The notes beneath the pieces are model-generated. The model had not been told where the DNA came from. It worked only from the letters and a program-made list of their open reading frames with translations, and did no database searches. A stretch of DNA of 64,000 bases from Tipula vernalis. Taxonomy: Eukaryota > Arthropoda > Insecta > Diptera > Tipulidae. The stretch is from NCBI GenBank assembly GCA_958295665.1, contig OY282558.1, positions 67,878,789 to 67,942,788 of the forward strand. The letters run 5' to 3'. Both the position numbers and the translations under genes were made by a program. Positions 46,706-58,000 of this stretch are shown one piece after another. Numbering within the stretch: position 1 is the stretch's first letter; every line of letters begins with the position of its first letter.

Positions 46706-47015
46706 TTAAAATTTTGGTTTTAATTTAATAATTATTAACAAAAAAAATATGGAATAATTTTTTTTTATTGGGTGATGATGGGGGGGAGGCAAGAACATGT
46801 TTGAGTATCGAAAGTCAGGGTCAAGTTTTTTTTTAGCAACACGAATGGTTTGTGCGGTCCAAAAGATTCCGACGACAAAGAACCCGCCAATTTCCACTGA
46901 AGCTATACCAATGTTATTGAAACGTGTTGGTCGCCGGGAGGATCTGTAACAGATTGTTCCCAAATTATCAGCAGGGGTATTACGTTGTTGCGGTTTACTG
47001 CACGAGCACGAATAT
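46706..47015 (-). other. possible host exon encoding one membrane helix
   Basis: A minus-strand frame is open for 103 codons from about 47,015 to 46,706, with no ATG in its first part, so if real it is an internal or last exon. An acceptor-like CTGTTACAG precedes codons for SSRRPTRFNNIG. A hydrophobic stretch (IGGFFVVGIFWTAQTI) follows, then a basic KKKLDPDFRY. The last 25 codons are AT-rich and overlap an AATAAA word, so the true end may be earlier. I do not recognise the protein. It differs from the repetitive frames around it in composition. Chance cannot be excluded. Confidence 0.3.
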
Positions 47016-47280
47016 CAAAATCTCTACACGAGTTACAAAATTTTGTTGGTAAACCAATATGGAGATTTCATTTTAACAAGGAAATTCAGCCCCGACTAAG
47101 AGATAAGGTTCTTTAAATGAGGAGTGAAAATCTATTATGTAGGGGGCGGAATATGATGTCACAAAACTAACAAATTAAAAAGCTGGGCTAGGAATCCGTA
47201 ATACATACATATTATAAATCTTCAGATTTTAAAATTTTTGGAAAGGAATTTTGAAGTGAAACAAGACATTTGCGATATAA

Positions 47281-47639
47281 TCACAGATAAGAATAGACAG
47301 ATGTGGATCTTGTATGGGCCATATTTACATTCCAAATTTCAATAGCAAATTCCAATCAAATCTGTTTAGACCAGGACGTATATATAATTTATAGTTCTAC
47401 CCCTTTTTATCCTTTTACCCATGACTATTTTTCATCAAAACAAAAACGAAGCATTTCGTTTTTTTTTGGTTTTCGTTTGTAATAAAAATAGTCATGGGTA
47501 AAAAGATAAAAAGGGATAGAAATGTAAATTTTATATACATACGTTCTGGTCTAAACAGATTGGATTAGAATTTGCTATTGAAATTTGGAATGTAAATATG
47601 GCCCATACAAGATCCACATCTGTCTATTCTTATCTGTGA
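47281..47639. mobile_element. 359-bp near-perfect hairpin element (MITE-like)
   Basis: The two halves are inverted copies, starting TCACAGATAAGAATAGACAG and ending with its complement, with arms of about 165 bp around a short central A/T-rich spacer. TATAA flanks both ends (47,276-47,280 and 47,640-47,644), a likely 5-bp target duplication, though a TA duplication within it is also possible. Within the arms a few mismatches separate the halves. No coding capacity. Confidence 0.85.
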
Positions 47640-47649
47640 TATAATTTTA

Positions 47650-48730
47650 TCTTAATTTTTAATCTCCATGTATTCGGGGAGATGTTTTTGAATCAAACGA
47701 AATTTGATAAAAAAAAGCTTTTACGAGGACAAATTATGAATTTGACTGAACTCTTTAATAATTTATAAAAATTAAATATTTTTTTGGTAAAGAACGTGGG
47801 TTGAGGTGGTTCGAAATTATGCCTTGATAAAAACAGGGGTCAATAACACGTATTAAGAAAGGAGGAATCAAAAAAAATAATCAAAATCATGTGGTGCCAT
47901 TTATGGACATCACCTAATTTCAATAATAAACTTGGTCTAATTATTTTCTTTACAGATTTTTAGGGTAAATTTAATTTTTTAATTGTTTTAAAAATTAAAT
48001 CAAGTAAATTAAAAAAAACAAGTTTTCTAAATACTCCCCTTTTTAAAATTGCAAGTTTTCGAGTTGAGACATGTCCAGACCTAAGTAAGGACTTTGAGAA
48101 TTAACTTCGGATTCAGACCAAATTGCAACCTAATACCAGATTTTTACTGCTTTTTAACTCTGTTCGACAAGATCTACTTACATACCAAAATGCAAATTCT
48201 TAGCCCTTATAGTTCTCGAATTGAAAAATAACCTTAAAAAAGTCGAACTATGCACAGACATTGTGCATGTCCAATAGATTAAAAAGGGATACAAATAGGA
48301 AAATATACGAAATTAGGCCTAATTACGAGGGCAGAGTTCGAATCGAAAATTCGCGATTTCCACCTCACCGTGTTGAATATTTGTGGGAGTAGTGAAAAAG
48401 TTTAGAAGTTTTTTTGCGTCTCTCGATCAAGACATTTACCACAATACTAGTCTACGCGACGTCTGCCGTCACCAGCGCCATAACGGTGAATTACATAACT
48501 ATAGCACCAGGATGAAAATTGTTGCATTCTTCAAAACTTTTGCAACCCCACCAGGAACAGTTTGCTTATATCAGGCAAAATCAGAACATCAGAAAGCCTT
48601 AAACATTTTTGCAAACAAAAATTGTAAAATTTGCATTTTATTTTAGTCTGAATATTTGGCCTAATCTGGCAAAATAAGTTCTCGGGGCTACTTGTGAATG
48701 CAATTCGAAATTGTTCGACTCTTCAAAGTG
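47650..48730. other. AT-rich interval, no gene seen
   Basis: No family resemblance in any frame and no shared repeat detected. The 87-codon frame at 48,383-48,646 has no recognisable motif. Confidence 0.3.
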
Positions 48731-48735
48731 TAATA

Positions 48736-48893
48736 CCCTAAACAGACTGTGGTTTAAAATATCCGATTTAGCTAAACTAATTTAAGTATTCTATACAAAA
48801 TCAAAGGGATTAGCTAAAATCGAGGTTGACAGACTGCGACTAATCTCGAAAAACTCACTAAATCCGTTTTATTAATTCGCAGTGTGTCTAGGG
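48736..48893. mobile_element. 158-bp TA-flanked miniature element
   Basis: It begins CCCTAAACAGACTGTGG and ends CGCAGTGTGTCTAGGG, imperfect inverted termini each flanked by TA (48,734-48,735 and 48,894-48,895). A related copy lies inverted at about 61,360-61,537, sharing TTAGCTAAAATCGAGGTTGA and ACTGCGACTAATCTCGAAAA. TA targets suggest Tc1/mariner-group mobilisation. Confidence 0.7.
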
Positions 48894-49307
48894 TATACGA
48901 TTCGTATTTGATTTAATTAAAAACCGAATAAATCTGACTCAATTCAAATAAGAATCCAATACTTCGAAGATTTGAATACGTTTGAATTGGATTCACAAAT
49001 AGCCCTCCTGATCTTGCAAAAATATGTTGCTAAAATTTAGAGTTTTAAATTTGTATTTAGTCTGAATGTTTTGCTTCTTTTCAGTTCTGTTTTAGAGAAA
49101 AATCCTTTGCTTAACAGCCTTAAATTTATTATTTCTCAATTCTTCAATTTTCCATTTAGGTAGATAAATAGAAAAAATCTAAGCAAAATAAGTTCGGAAT
49201 TGGCAAAAAATGTAGCCAAAATTCAGAATGTTTAAAATTTGTATTTAGTTTGAACGTTTTATTTCTTTTCAGTTCTGATTTAAAGAAATTTTTTTTGCCG
49301 AAATCTG

Positions 49308-49695
49308 TTGTATGCAATTAAAAAAAATATTGGCAAAAACGTTCTGATGGCGGTCCGAGGTTCACAAATGCTTACTGAATTTCGTTGTGGTCGAACATTA
49401 CGGAAAGTACGCCTCGTCGAGGTTACTATTGAGGAAATGATGAAGAAAATCCATGATAATATCGTGTTGGCTAGGGTAAGGTTTTTGGGAATCGCTAGCA
49501 GCCGAGAATTAAAAAACAACCGTCCACGTTTAGCGAAGAAAACATTGCTGTTTCACCACGACAATGCACCGGCGTGCTGCCTCATTCAACGTATCCACTA
49601 AATTTGCTCTCCTGTGACTTCTTCCAGTTTCCACACATGGCCAAAATTTGGCTCAATGGAAAGCGGTTCAAATCGAAAAATAAATCGATTTTTTC
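49308..49695 (+). pseudogene. mariner transposase relic with internal deletion
   Basis: The 97-codon frame 49,308-49,601 joins an N-terminal part (FRCGRTLRKVRLVEVTIEEM, MKKIHDNIVLARVR) directly to a C-terminal block (RPRLAKKTLLFHHDNAPACC), so most of the middle of the usual ~350-residue mariner transposase is deleted. HHDNAPA is the conserved mariner block with a catalytic Asp. Then, one frame over, LLSCDFFQFPHMAKIWLNGKRF (the SPDLAPxDFFLFP region) runs to about 49,695; the usual third catalytic Asp is retained as CDFF. Terminal repeats were not identified. Confidence 0.85.
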
Positions 49696-49699
49696 ATTC

Positions 49700-50500
49700 T
49701 AAAATGATCTGATTATATAGGCCAATAAAAATGAAGTTCAATCAAGAAAAAGTGACGTTTAGGCCAATTTTAGTTAAAAATTCGACTTAATTCGAAATGC
49801 GACGATCTGGCACAAATTTTCCCTTTCTGTATTTTCGTTGCTTTAGAGTTGCAAATTCCTAAGCATAAATACAATTCCAGGCTGAATAAACGAAACTATT
49901 ATTTGAGTTTTAAATCCTGCCTAATCCTTTCTTGTATTTTTTCAACCTAAAAAAATAGTATACCTAGGGATATTCGGCCTAACTCCAAAAGCGATGAGAG
50001 TACCGCAACCCGACACAAATCTTCCGCTCCTGTATTCTAGATCCTGTAGAGTAGTAAATTTTCACTGCTACAGAGATGTCAGTTACGAACACACTAAAAT
50101 ATGAATGTGATTTAACTATTAGCTAAACTTCCGACTGAAATTAAGTCGAATGTGCCTTATACCCAATTTCACACACTGTGGCGAATTGCACAATAATTTT
50201 TGGTTATGGTACGGAAAACGAAACGAATATTGAAATCAAGGACAGTTCATTGGGTCACTGTACTCTAGTAGATTTTATAGGATGAATTATTGTTTTAGTA
50301 ATAAGTTAAAAAGACCGTAATAGATGAAAAATAATAAAGATAAAAAAATAAAAAAAAAACTGGGACGAAGAGATTGGAACGGAGGAAGAGATACGACGAA
50401 GAGGGAGTTGAGTTTGGTATTTTGATAACGAAAGGTGTTCCAAAGAGAAATTTGGAAATAAAAAGAATTTAAAATAAATTAATTAAAATAGTTATAAAGA
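49700..50500. other. AT-rich interval, no gene seen
   Basis: No motif or open frame of interest, apart from a purine-rich GAAGAG-type patch at about 50,365-50,410. Confidence 0.3.
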
Positions 50501-50502
50501 AC

Positions 50503-50633
50503 AGTTATAAAATTAAATACTAAGGACAATAATTTAAACTATAATAAATATTATTTAATAAACTGAAAGGAACGTTAATTAATAAACGAAATTAAAATAA
50601 TCATAAAACTAATATTTAAGAGTGGTCGAAATT
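50503..50633 (+). repeat. ~130-bp direct duplication, copy 1
   Basis: CAGTTATAAAATTAAATACT then AAGGACAATAATTTAAACTA and onward to ATATTTAAGAGTGGTCGAAATT is repeated at 50,868-50,998 with about 8 differences. Between the copies a shorter word (ATTAAAATAGTTATAAA, seen at about 50,481 and 50,648) also repeats, so the region grew by nested duplication. Confidence 0.75.
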
Positions 50634-50867
50634 TAAAATAAAATTAATTAAAATAGTTATAAATAACAGCTCCGATTAAAACTAAGTGACAATAAAAAAA
50701 AAAACTAAATGAATTAAATAATTATTGTTATGAAAAAGTGAATACTTCATAATTTAATAGTAAATAGGTAAATAGTGAAAATAAATAAATAAATGAATAA
50801 AGTTAACATGTGGTAAAAATACCGTGTTTGCAGACTAGAAAACAAATGGTGATATTTTTTTTTGGTG

Positions 50868-50998
50868 ACAGTTATAAAATTAAATACTAAGGACATTAAT
50901 TTAAACTATAATAAATATTATTTAATAAACTAAAATGATCGTTAATTAATAAGCGAAATTATTATAATCATAAAACTAATATTTAAGTGTGGTCGAAA
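50868..50998 (+). repeat. ~130-bp direct duplication, copy 2
   Basis: Second copy of the block at 50,503-50,633, offset by 365 bp, same orientation. No gene in either copy. Confidence 0.75.
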
Positions 50999-50999
50999 T

Positions 51000-52460
51000 T
51001 AGCAAGGCCAAATGAAAAGTTAAGAACTTTGGGGAAAAAAAAACCGTTTACGAAGAATCGAACGATATTCTTATCAGAGCTAGTGCTTATGTGCTCTGAA
51101 GGTTGCAACCCGCTACGTGTATATATGTGGTAATGCTATACTAGATCCAAAATTTCATTTTGGAAGTGCACCATAAAACAAATTTGAAGAAACTGGAATT
51201 ACATCAGCCGCTTTAAGCCTTATACAGTGGAGTGGCAAGTTTGATGTATGAATCAGCAATCTCCATTCAGCATTATACGATAAACGACGGGAACGGATCC
51301 GCAACGATGTACAAAGTTAAGATTATTCAATTTTTATTTTTTTTCCTTCTATTTTGTGTTTTGTTTTTAATTTAATATTTTTTTTAAACAATTACCATTT
51401 TTCTTGTTTTTTTTTGTAATTAAAATAAAATAAAAAAAAAAACAATTTAAAGGAACAAACATGGTAATACGTATGATCATACGAAATTAGAAAATTAGGT
51501 TAAGGGGTTCTTTTTGATTTTTATTTACACGAATTTTGTACATTAATTCTTATTGTTATAATTTTTTTTCTTTTCTTAGTATAATAAATTTTAAAATATA
51601 ATCTTTATTTTTTTTTATTATCAATTTAAAATTTTTTTTGTAATGAGTGAATTATTTTTGATTTCAACTTCGTTTCGGCAGGATGAATAATTAGTGTGAT
51701 AGTATATTTCCATTGGTGAGCGGAAGCGGCGCCAACTTCATACAGTGCCCCAAATTTTTATTAATTTTATTTATTTATTATTATTATTTTTTGTTCACTT
51801 CATTGTTTTCGACAGCAAATTCAAGCTCTTCCGTGGTCCCAGAAAAGAACCACCCTAGCGACTGCAACCTAGCCGGCTGAAAAATGCTGTCTGGAATAAC
51901 CACGGTTGAGTCTGCAACAGTCTTCCAGTTTCTCACATATAGGATAATTAGAAGATTGTTACAACACGAACAACCTCAAGGAGCACGATCAAGTACTCTT
52001 TTCTTCAAAATTAATTCCAAGTTCAACTTGGTATAAATTCTCCAGAATGGCATCGATCCAATAAGTGAAACTGAATTTGGGCCTTTGATTATTTTGAAAT
52101 CAGATAAAAGTTGAAAAATGAACAATGGAAGGTAATTTCATAAAAAAATCACTAAAAAACTAAACAAAAAATATTTTTTTTCACTAATTTTCTATTTTCA
52201 AATTTTCTTTTGTTCTGCTTTCAAGTTTCTTTCAGATTAGGCAAAACCTTCCGTTCAAACATTCCGATGACTTATTTCGTTCAAATTAAAACAAGGACCT
52301 TCTATCTGCTGCATGATCAGAAGCTAAATTCTAACATTTATCAATTTTTGTTTAAATGTTTGGCAAAAATGGGAGAAATAAGAAAACGATCGCAAAAAAA
52401 TTCAACTTAAAACTCAACCGCATTAGCTAAATACGTTGCTAAATTGAAAAATAATTAAGT
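51000..52460. other. no gene recognised
   Basis: Very AT-rich with a few mixed-composition patches (about 51,080-51,310 and 51,690-51,990). These might be LTR or untranslated remains, but no pair of LTRs or coding sequence ties to them. Confidence 0.3.
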
Positions 52461-52464
52461 AAAT

Positions 52465-52545
52465 TACAACAACAATTGCATTGAATAAACCTAAAGATGA
52501 TTTAACCAAATTATTTTGGGTTTAAAAAATGCAATTGTTGTTGTA
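52465..52545. repeat. 18-bp perfect inverted repeat, 45-nt loop
   Basis: TACAACAACAATTGCATT (52,465-52,482) pairs exactly with AATGCAATTGTTGTTGTA (52,528-52,545). It could be the ends of a tiny inverted-repeat element or a hairpin. The ACAACA run makes part of the match low in complexity. Confidence 0.6.
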
Positions 52546-52549
52546 TTTT

Positions 52550-53375
52550 TTGTATGCATATTACCAAGGCTGTTGCCAGCAATAGTAAGAATGACGGCAA
52601 TGTAACAGCATTTAAATTGCCAGTGAAAATTAAATCAGCAGCACCCATAACCCTTCCCTAACAACTCATTAGCAACATGAATACAGAAGCGACAAATTTG
52701 TTTTGGATCATTCATTGTATTCGCCTTTGGAATTAGGTGAATTATCACAACTCGTTTATCCGATCTAAAATAATATTACTGAAATTAGTTTTCATTGTGA
52801 AAATTCGACCTAACTATTCAGCTCGTTTGTTTTAGAATGGAAAATTTAAATTCAGTCTCCACAAGATCTCAACACAAACATTAAGTTGAATTTCATTTGT
52901 AGTAATAGGTCGAATTTTATTAGGTTGAATTTCCAGACACAGTCTGATTTTCGTAGTACCAATTTTCAAGATATGATTTATGATTAGAAGCAATATTTTG
53001 TTTACAAGTATATGTATTATCACATTGGAAATAAAGTGACTCATTTTGTGATTCTGTGGAGTTGTAATGATTTCCTTTTCAGATTCCTCATTAACTTTAG
53101 TGATTCACGAAAATGATAAAAAACAAAATAATCGAAATGGAGACTAATTTGGGATGGAATTGGTTGTGTCTGAGAGTTTATGATACCGAAAGGAAAATAA
53201 ATTCATTTCAAGGAAAAAAAAAATCGACAATAAAAATTAATTTTATGATTTTCTCATGTGAGTAATTGCTACCAATTACTAATTTCCAATATTTAGGCAA
53301 AAATAAATGTGTGCGAAGTTAGATGAATTTTGAGATATTTAAAAACAGTATACATTATAAATTAATAATTAATTT
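52550..53375. other. AT-rich interval, no gene seen
   Basis: Short AT-rich frames only. Confidence 0.3.
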
Positions 53376-53377
53376 TT

Positions 53378-53605
53378 GAGCTGTGTGAATGTCGTGAAGA
53401 AGAAAAAATTGTAAGAGAATTTATCTGTATTAGTATGATTCGCTAGTACATAACGCACAGTGCATTCTGTATATATAGAATGTAAATTGTGGTATAATCA
53501 GTCCAGTCGCCGCGGCCTGATGAGAAGATTGATTTTTTCATAATCATAAGCTCATCAGTTCGAAACTGGATTGAATTCTCTTACAATCTTCGGAACGTAT
53601 TAAAA
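53378..53605 (+). mobile_element. 228-bp structured repeat, copy 2
   Basis: Same length and nearly the same sequence as 16,133-16,360. Here the outer arms pair perfectly (TTGTAAGAGAATT with AATTCTCTTACAA). In copy 1 one position is a G-T pair, so pairing is kept where the sequence differs. The core 53,499-53,573 is identical to copy 1: the GUC-ending stem strand, CTGATGAG at 53,517-53,524 and CGAAAC at 53,561-53,566. Sequence outside the 228 bp is unrelated. Confidence 0.7.
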
Positions 53606-53606
53606 A

Positions 53607-54280
53607 CATCATATAAATTAATAAACAAATATGTTTGTCCAAAGCACATTCAACCTTTTTTAGAGATATTCTACCTTTACTTCTATCTCATATTAACACT
53701 GTAAAATAATCAATGAATCACAAAAGCAAAAATGGCTGATATGTATAAATATAAGAGCAAAAATTCAGTAAAATAACTCCAAATTTAACTTTTTGCGACT
53801 TACTGAGTTTTATCAGTTTATTCTTTTCCGAAATTAAGCAATCTTGCTTAATTTTTGCAGGTGGTCGAAAAACAAAAAATCACAAAAAGGAACAAACACT
53901 AGATTCACGCTTATTCAAATCCCTTTCAAAAAATATAGGCTAAGCCTATTTTATCCAAACATGAGGTTATATGTTTTGACATTTGTAAAATCAAGGCGTC
54001 TAAAGAAAAATTTAAAAGTGAATACCTCTTGAACTGAACTAGCTAAAAAACAGATTCAAGCTTCGTTCAGAACATAAACACCTGAATGATTTGGGAGGCA
54101 CATTAAGGTCCAGAGATCTTGTTCCCGAGATCCTAAACCAACTCAAATAGGCTCTTGTTGAGATATGAGGCCATTTCTGTTAATTCAATGGAGGACCTAA
54201 ACAAACTCTAATTGGTATATTTATTTTTTTATTAATTGTTATTTATGAGTAATTTATTTAACGAATCTTTAGGTCCTAAC
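53607..54280. other. no gene recognised
   Basis: AT-rich. The 62-codon frame at 53,844-54,032 shows no known motif. Confidence 0.3.
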
Positions 54281-54309
54281 TTGTCTTTACAATGCTCCAA
54301 CTAGGATTG

Positions 54310-55024
54310 TTAATTTGTCTTCTACTTGTATTGACCATGTTTATTTCAGATGCTCTCATGTTGATATGAGATCCTCTGTCTTAGATATGAAAATTACTAA
54401 TCATTGCGCAATATTCGTAACTCTTTTATTAGAAGACAACCCTATTGTTCAATCTGTTCCGAAAGTTACAACTGCTAATTTTAAGATAGATTTTAAATTA
54501 TTAAATAATTTGTTAGTTCAAGAATCGTGGTCCTCTGTATTGGCTCTAGTTAATATTTCAGAAGCGTTTGATTTGTTCCTTTACATTTTAAATAATTAAG
54601 TAAAACGCAAACCTTGGATTACAGCTGTGTTGGTTTTTAAGGTAATAAAGAAAAACCAACCTCGCAAGAAACTTAAAAAACATAGTCAAAATTCCAATCT
54701 GAAGAAGTACATACTATTATAAATATTCGACTGAATTGAATAAACAAATTATAAACGCAAAATCGAAATACTATTTTAACAAATTTCAAAGAGCAGGTGG
54801 CAATTGTAAGAAGCAGTGGGAATTGGCAAATGAATTATTGAACAAAAGGACGCGTTGCAACGCAATCTCTGAAATAATCGATGAATCGGGTACACAAATT
54901 TCTTCACATATTGAAATTGCAAATTGTTTCAATTTGTATTTTCAAAATATTGTTACATCGATGAGATACTCAATCACATCGCGCGAGTACTTTGATTACA
55001 TAATCCTTCTTCTATCTCCAATTA
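54310..55024 (+). pseudogene. CR1/L2-like non-LTR relic, 5' part (endonuclease end and linker)
   Basis: CIDHVYFRC with ITNHCAIFVTLLLE (54,328-54,430) is the end of an APE-type endonuclease (the xIDHI...TDHxxI motif). KPWITAV follows. The frame 54,736-55,024 (KYYFNKFQRAGGNCKKQWEL, FNLYFQNI) is the linker before RT. It is cut at about 55,024 by the 4.9 kb inverted-repeat element and resumes at 59,944. Clade is judged from linker and C-terminal style, so it is tentative. Confidence 0.7.
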
Positions 55025-55026
55025 GT

Positions 55027-58000
55027 CCAGTAAATGAAGGGTCGAACCTGAAAGTTACTAGTTGCCATTTTTATTTGCTAGTTGATGAATGGAATTTGGC
55101 ACCCCCTTGAAAATGAGCCCGAGTTTGTGTAAAAATATTGTGCGGCAGAAGGAGAAAACGGGCCCCAAAGGACTCGAAAAATCGGTTTTCCGCGAATATC
55201 GCCCAAAATATGGCAGTTAGAGATTTTTTGTTCAGATAAAAATTGAAGATCAGTTTCTTGCCTACAATAATAGTCCTTATCATTTTTCTCGAAAATTTGA
55301 CCGTTTTCGAGATAAACGGGCCCAAGCGCACCCAGAATATTGAATTTCTGTGTTGTATGCCGGAGAGCACAGTTCGTGCATTTACACATGAGAATCTGAC
55401 GAGACCAAAAGATTTGACCATTTGAGCAGCCCCAAGAGGAAAAAGGAGCGCAGGAGTGATGGGTTTGATTTCAGGGCCAATTGTATGTTCTGTCGGTTGC
55501 CAGCTTCCGAGGAACATAACAAAATAAAAATAACGTCCAGGGGACCCTTTTGTCGTAATTAAAAAAACAGAATTCCAGACACGGCTTATGACAGAAATCA
55601 AAACTCGAATCCAGAACGAAATCTGTAAAACATTATTGGATAGAATTTCAACAATGGATCTTGTGAGTGCCGAAGCAAGATACCACAAAAAATGTCAATC
55701 AAAGTTTTTCAAGCCTCCACCCGCCCATTCAAAGCCTGGACGTCCCAAGGATGAACATATTCTGGTCCAAATGAGCAGAGTTCTGAAGTATATTGAGGAA
55801 ACTAAAGAAAAACTGTACCGCCTAGCTGATTTGCTTGAAATTTCTTTCAGGTGAGTGTTTCAAGAAACACTAAGATTCCAAAAAAACTGGCCCTTTTCAG
55901 GGCCACAAAAACTTTCAACGTAGAAACAATACTTGGTTCGTCACCATATGTTGATTAGAAGTATTGTATCTAATAGCTACGAATTATTTCTTCCCAGGTG
56001 ATCCTCCTATGATTCGTGCAACCCTGATTATATGCTTGAAAGACGAATTCGGCGAGGACCGGATAGGTTTTTGTTCTGAGAATGATAGTGGAACAATCAT
56101 GTACTTCAAGGATAAAGAATATGAAGTTATGAGGGAAGAATGGAACCATAATGGACTTAACAGCGAGGATGAAGAGACGAAAATTCTCGACCAAGCGGCA
56201 GCAATTATTCGGCGCCACATGTTGTCATTTCCTCGTAATAGGGCCATGTATCCTCCAAGTGTCCCAGATAAGTTACAGTATTTAATTAATAAGATTGTTT
56301 TAACCGATAAAAAACAAAGATCTTGCTTCTCTAAAACGAAAATGTACTAGCATCAGTCATGCAATAACGGTGACAGCTCGACCGAGGTTTTTTTTGTCGC
56401 ACTTGCAGCTCGGTTTGGGTGTAATGCTTTTCCAAAAATTTGGTTCTCCAAATCTTAACGATATCCTTTTTCAATTGGGAAATTGCGTGTATTATTCGGA
56501 GGTGATGAAGTATCAAAATAGTATAATGTACGCTCAGCCCCCAAAAATGAAGAAAGGTTTCTTTGCTCAATTCATTTTTGACAATTGCGACTTTAACACA
56601 AATACGATTGGCGGAAAAAATACCTTTCATAGAATGGGAGGAATTCTAGCTGTCACACTCGAAGATTGTTACGAGGCCAAGCAGCCCTTATTACGCGATA
56701 TTGGCAATGTCGATAAGAAAGTCATCGATAATAGCATAACATAAGCTTGAGAACTTATGACGGGGGCAACGGGGTCGGGTACAAAAATATAATTGCCGCA
56801 ATCCTTGATATTCCGGATTTTAGTATTGCCAATATTGATAATGCGGATTTCTTGAGGATATATGGTAGAGCTAAGGTTTGGAAGACTTCAGGGTGGAACG
56901 GGTTCATGGGAGAATTAACCCAAAATATGCCTTATCAACGAAGTAAAGTTGTTAATCATCCGCCAAGTGACAACGACACAATTTTCACCGCCCTGACATA
57001 TGCTGCAGAAAAATCCAAAGAACTGGATCTTCATACCTGCTTCGTTACGTTCGACCAGCCACTCTACCAGAAAGCAATTCAAATTGTCAAAGGTACGGGT
57101 GCTGGTAATGCTATTTCTAGGATTATTACTAGACTGGGTGGATTTCATTTGCTTCTGTCATATCTCGGCAGCATTGGGTTCATTATGTCCGGCAGTGGGT
57201 TAGAAGAATTGATGAGTATTTGTTACGCTGCTGGAACGTCCAAGAAAATGCTCTACGGGCACGCGTATCACCGTACGATGCGAGCTCATTCACTTGTTTT
57301 TGCTGCTTTATGCGAACGGATATTTAACGAAATAGAATTTTCACCTACTGAGAAGATAGGCTTGAAAGATTACCTCACAAATATTGATACTATCGATTAC
57401 AGGGATGTCAAAGACTGTGCGTTCATTAAAACCGCGAATGAAAAATTTATAAGTAAAATGAATGAAATTGAGGGGCGAGGAAAAACAGCCAAGTTGTGGA
57501 TACAATACATGCGCATGTTTCAAATAGCAAAGTGTTTAAATTCGAAAAAATGGGCGATTTGATTTCTCAGTTGAAATGTATCGAGCAAATGCTTTCATAT
57601 TTCTATGCGGCCGGTCATTTCAACTACGCACGGTCGGCGCACTTGTATGTACAGGACATGAGAAACTACCTCGAAAACATGGAGAAACTTCAAGAAAGTC
57701 AAGGTCATCGTGAAAATAATGGACGACTAGTTGAATATCATAATTTTGTTCGAAACGGGTTTAACACAATCAGGCGTACAGACATATTTTGGTCGGGTAA
57801 CTTCACTGACATGCGGATTAGTTAACCGTGGATTCAATACGAGTGCCACTACCAAGTTCATCGCATCCCTTCCTTTCATGGTGGATATTTGTAATCAAAT
57901 GGAGGAGTTTTGCGGGGTCCGTTTCAACTCCAGCGACTAGCATGTAGATGCCCGAGACAGCCGGATAGATCACGATTATGAAGACTTGGCTAAGTTAAAG

